This document shows, one piece after another, positions 63,953 to 64,000 of a DNA stretch of 64,000 nucleotides. The stretch's first letter is position 1. Each line of letters opens with the position of its first letter. The notes under the pieces were generated by a model, which searched no databases, was not told the DNA's origin, and worked only from the letters and a program-made list of their open reading frames with translations. The translations under genes were made by a program, and so were the position numbers. Source of the DNA: Fibrobacterales bacterium Fibro_02 (GTDB lineage Bacteria > Fibrobacterota > Fibrobacteria > Fibrobacterales > Fibrobacteraceae); the NCBI GenBank assembly GCA_001603905.1, contig LVAE01000061.1, positions 1 through 64,000 of the forward strand. Direction: 5' to 3'.

Positions 63953-64000
63953 ATTGGGTTGGAACTAGTTCAAGCTTCTAACAAAGTGTCGAAAATGCAC

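Overview
The window looks like a chromosomal piece of a Fibrobacter-type bacterium (phylum Fibrobacterota; rumen or gut). This is an inference from gene content: T9SS-like C-terminal sorting domains on several secreted proteins, large Ser/Gly-linked surface proteins, a secreted GH30 hydrolase, an MEP isoprenoid pathway (ispD, ispF), and many short palindromic intergenic repeats. Genes are dense on both strands. Most very long antisense ORFs are shadows of real genes.

Layout. 0-3.8 kb: a GLUG-repeat secreted protein. 3.8-9.7 kb: ispF, two tiny paralogous Cys-containing peptides, a large MBG/InlB-type surface protein split by a one-base frameshift, and an Rpn-family nuclease (Rpn-1), possibly an acquired block. 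9.8-14.4 kb: a YfhO-like membrane protein, a 40-aa membrane peptide and a TraB/PrgY protein. 14.4-20.5 kb: two lipoproteins, queA with a WYL regulator, a BON-domain protein and gltX. 20.5-27.7 kb: an Ala/Na+ symporter with ispD, prfA-prmC, an outer-membrane beta-barrel protein and a bifunctional NAD(P)HX repair enzyme. 27.7-38.7 kb: flavodiiron protein, SIMPL protein, a zinc-ribbon/TM2/pilin-like protein, polA, a GH57/DUF3536 protein, hpt - unknown - cysE, and nth. 38.7-43 kb: a HETGH membrane protein, GH30, a secreted beta-sandwich protein and an unknown protein. 43.1-49.2 kb: a tight minus-strand run of methyltransferase, glycosyltransferase, flippase-like protein, a UvrD-helicase/PlsC fusion and murI. 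49.2-50.7 kb: a sigma-70-family factor behind a perfect sigma-54-type promoter. 50.8-59.1 kb: two giant paralogous surface proteins and hemW. 59.1-64 kb: a small membrane peptide, a class III nucleotide cyclase, two identical tRNA-Gly(GCC) genes flanking galE and each followed by repeated multi-hairpin units, a second Rpn nuclease (Rpn-2), and a candidate structured RNA at the end.

Most striking observations: (1) units of about 145-234 bp downstream of each tRNA-Gly, each ending in a copy of the tRNA 3' end and carrying hairpins with compensatory base changes; (2) the same promoter and covarying leader upstream of two divergent Rpn nucleases 54 kb apart; (3) twin peptides with an identical QSTLLQCSTC core; (4) an in-frame helicase-acyltransferase fusion whose linker contains an intergenic-type palindrome; (5) a sigma-54 to sigma-70 regulatory link. 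No computation or database search was run; coordinates and pairings were read by eye.
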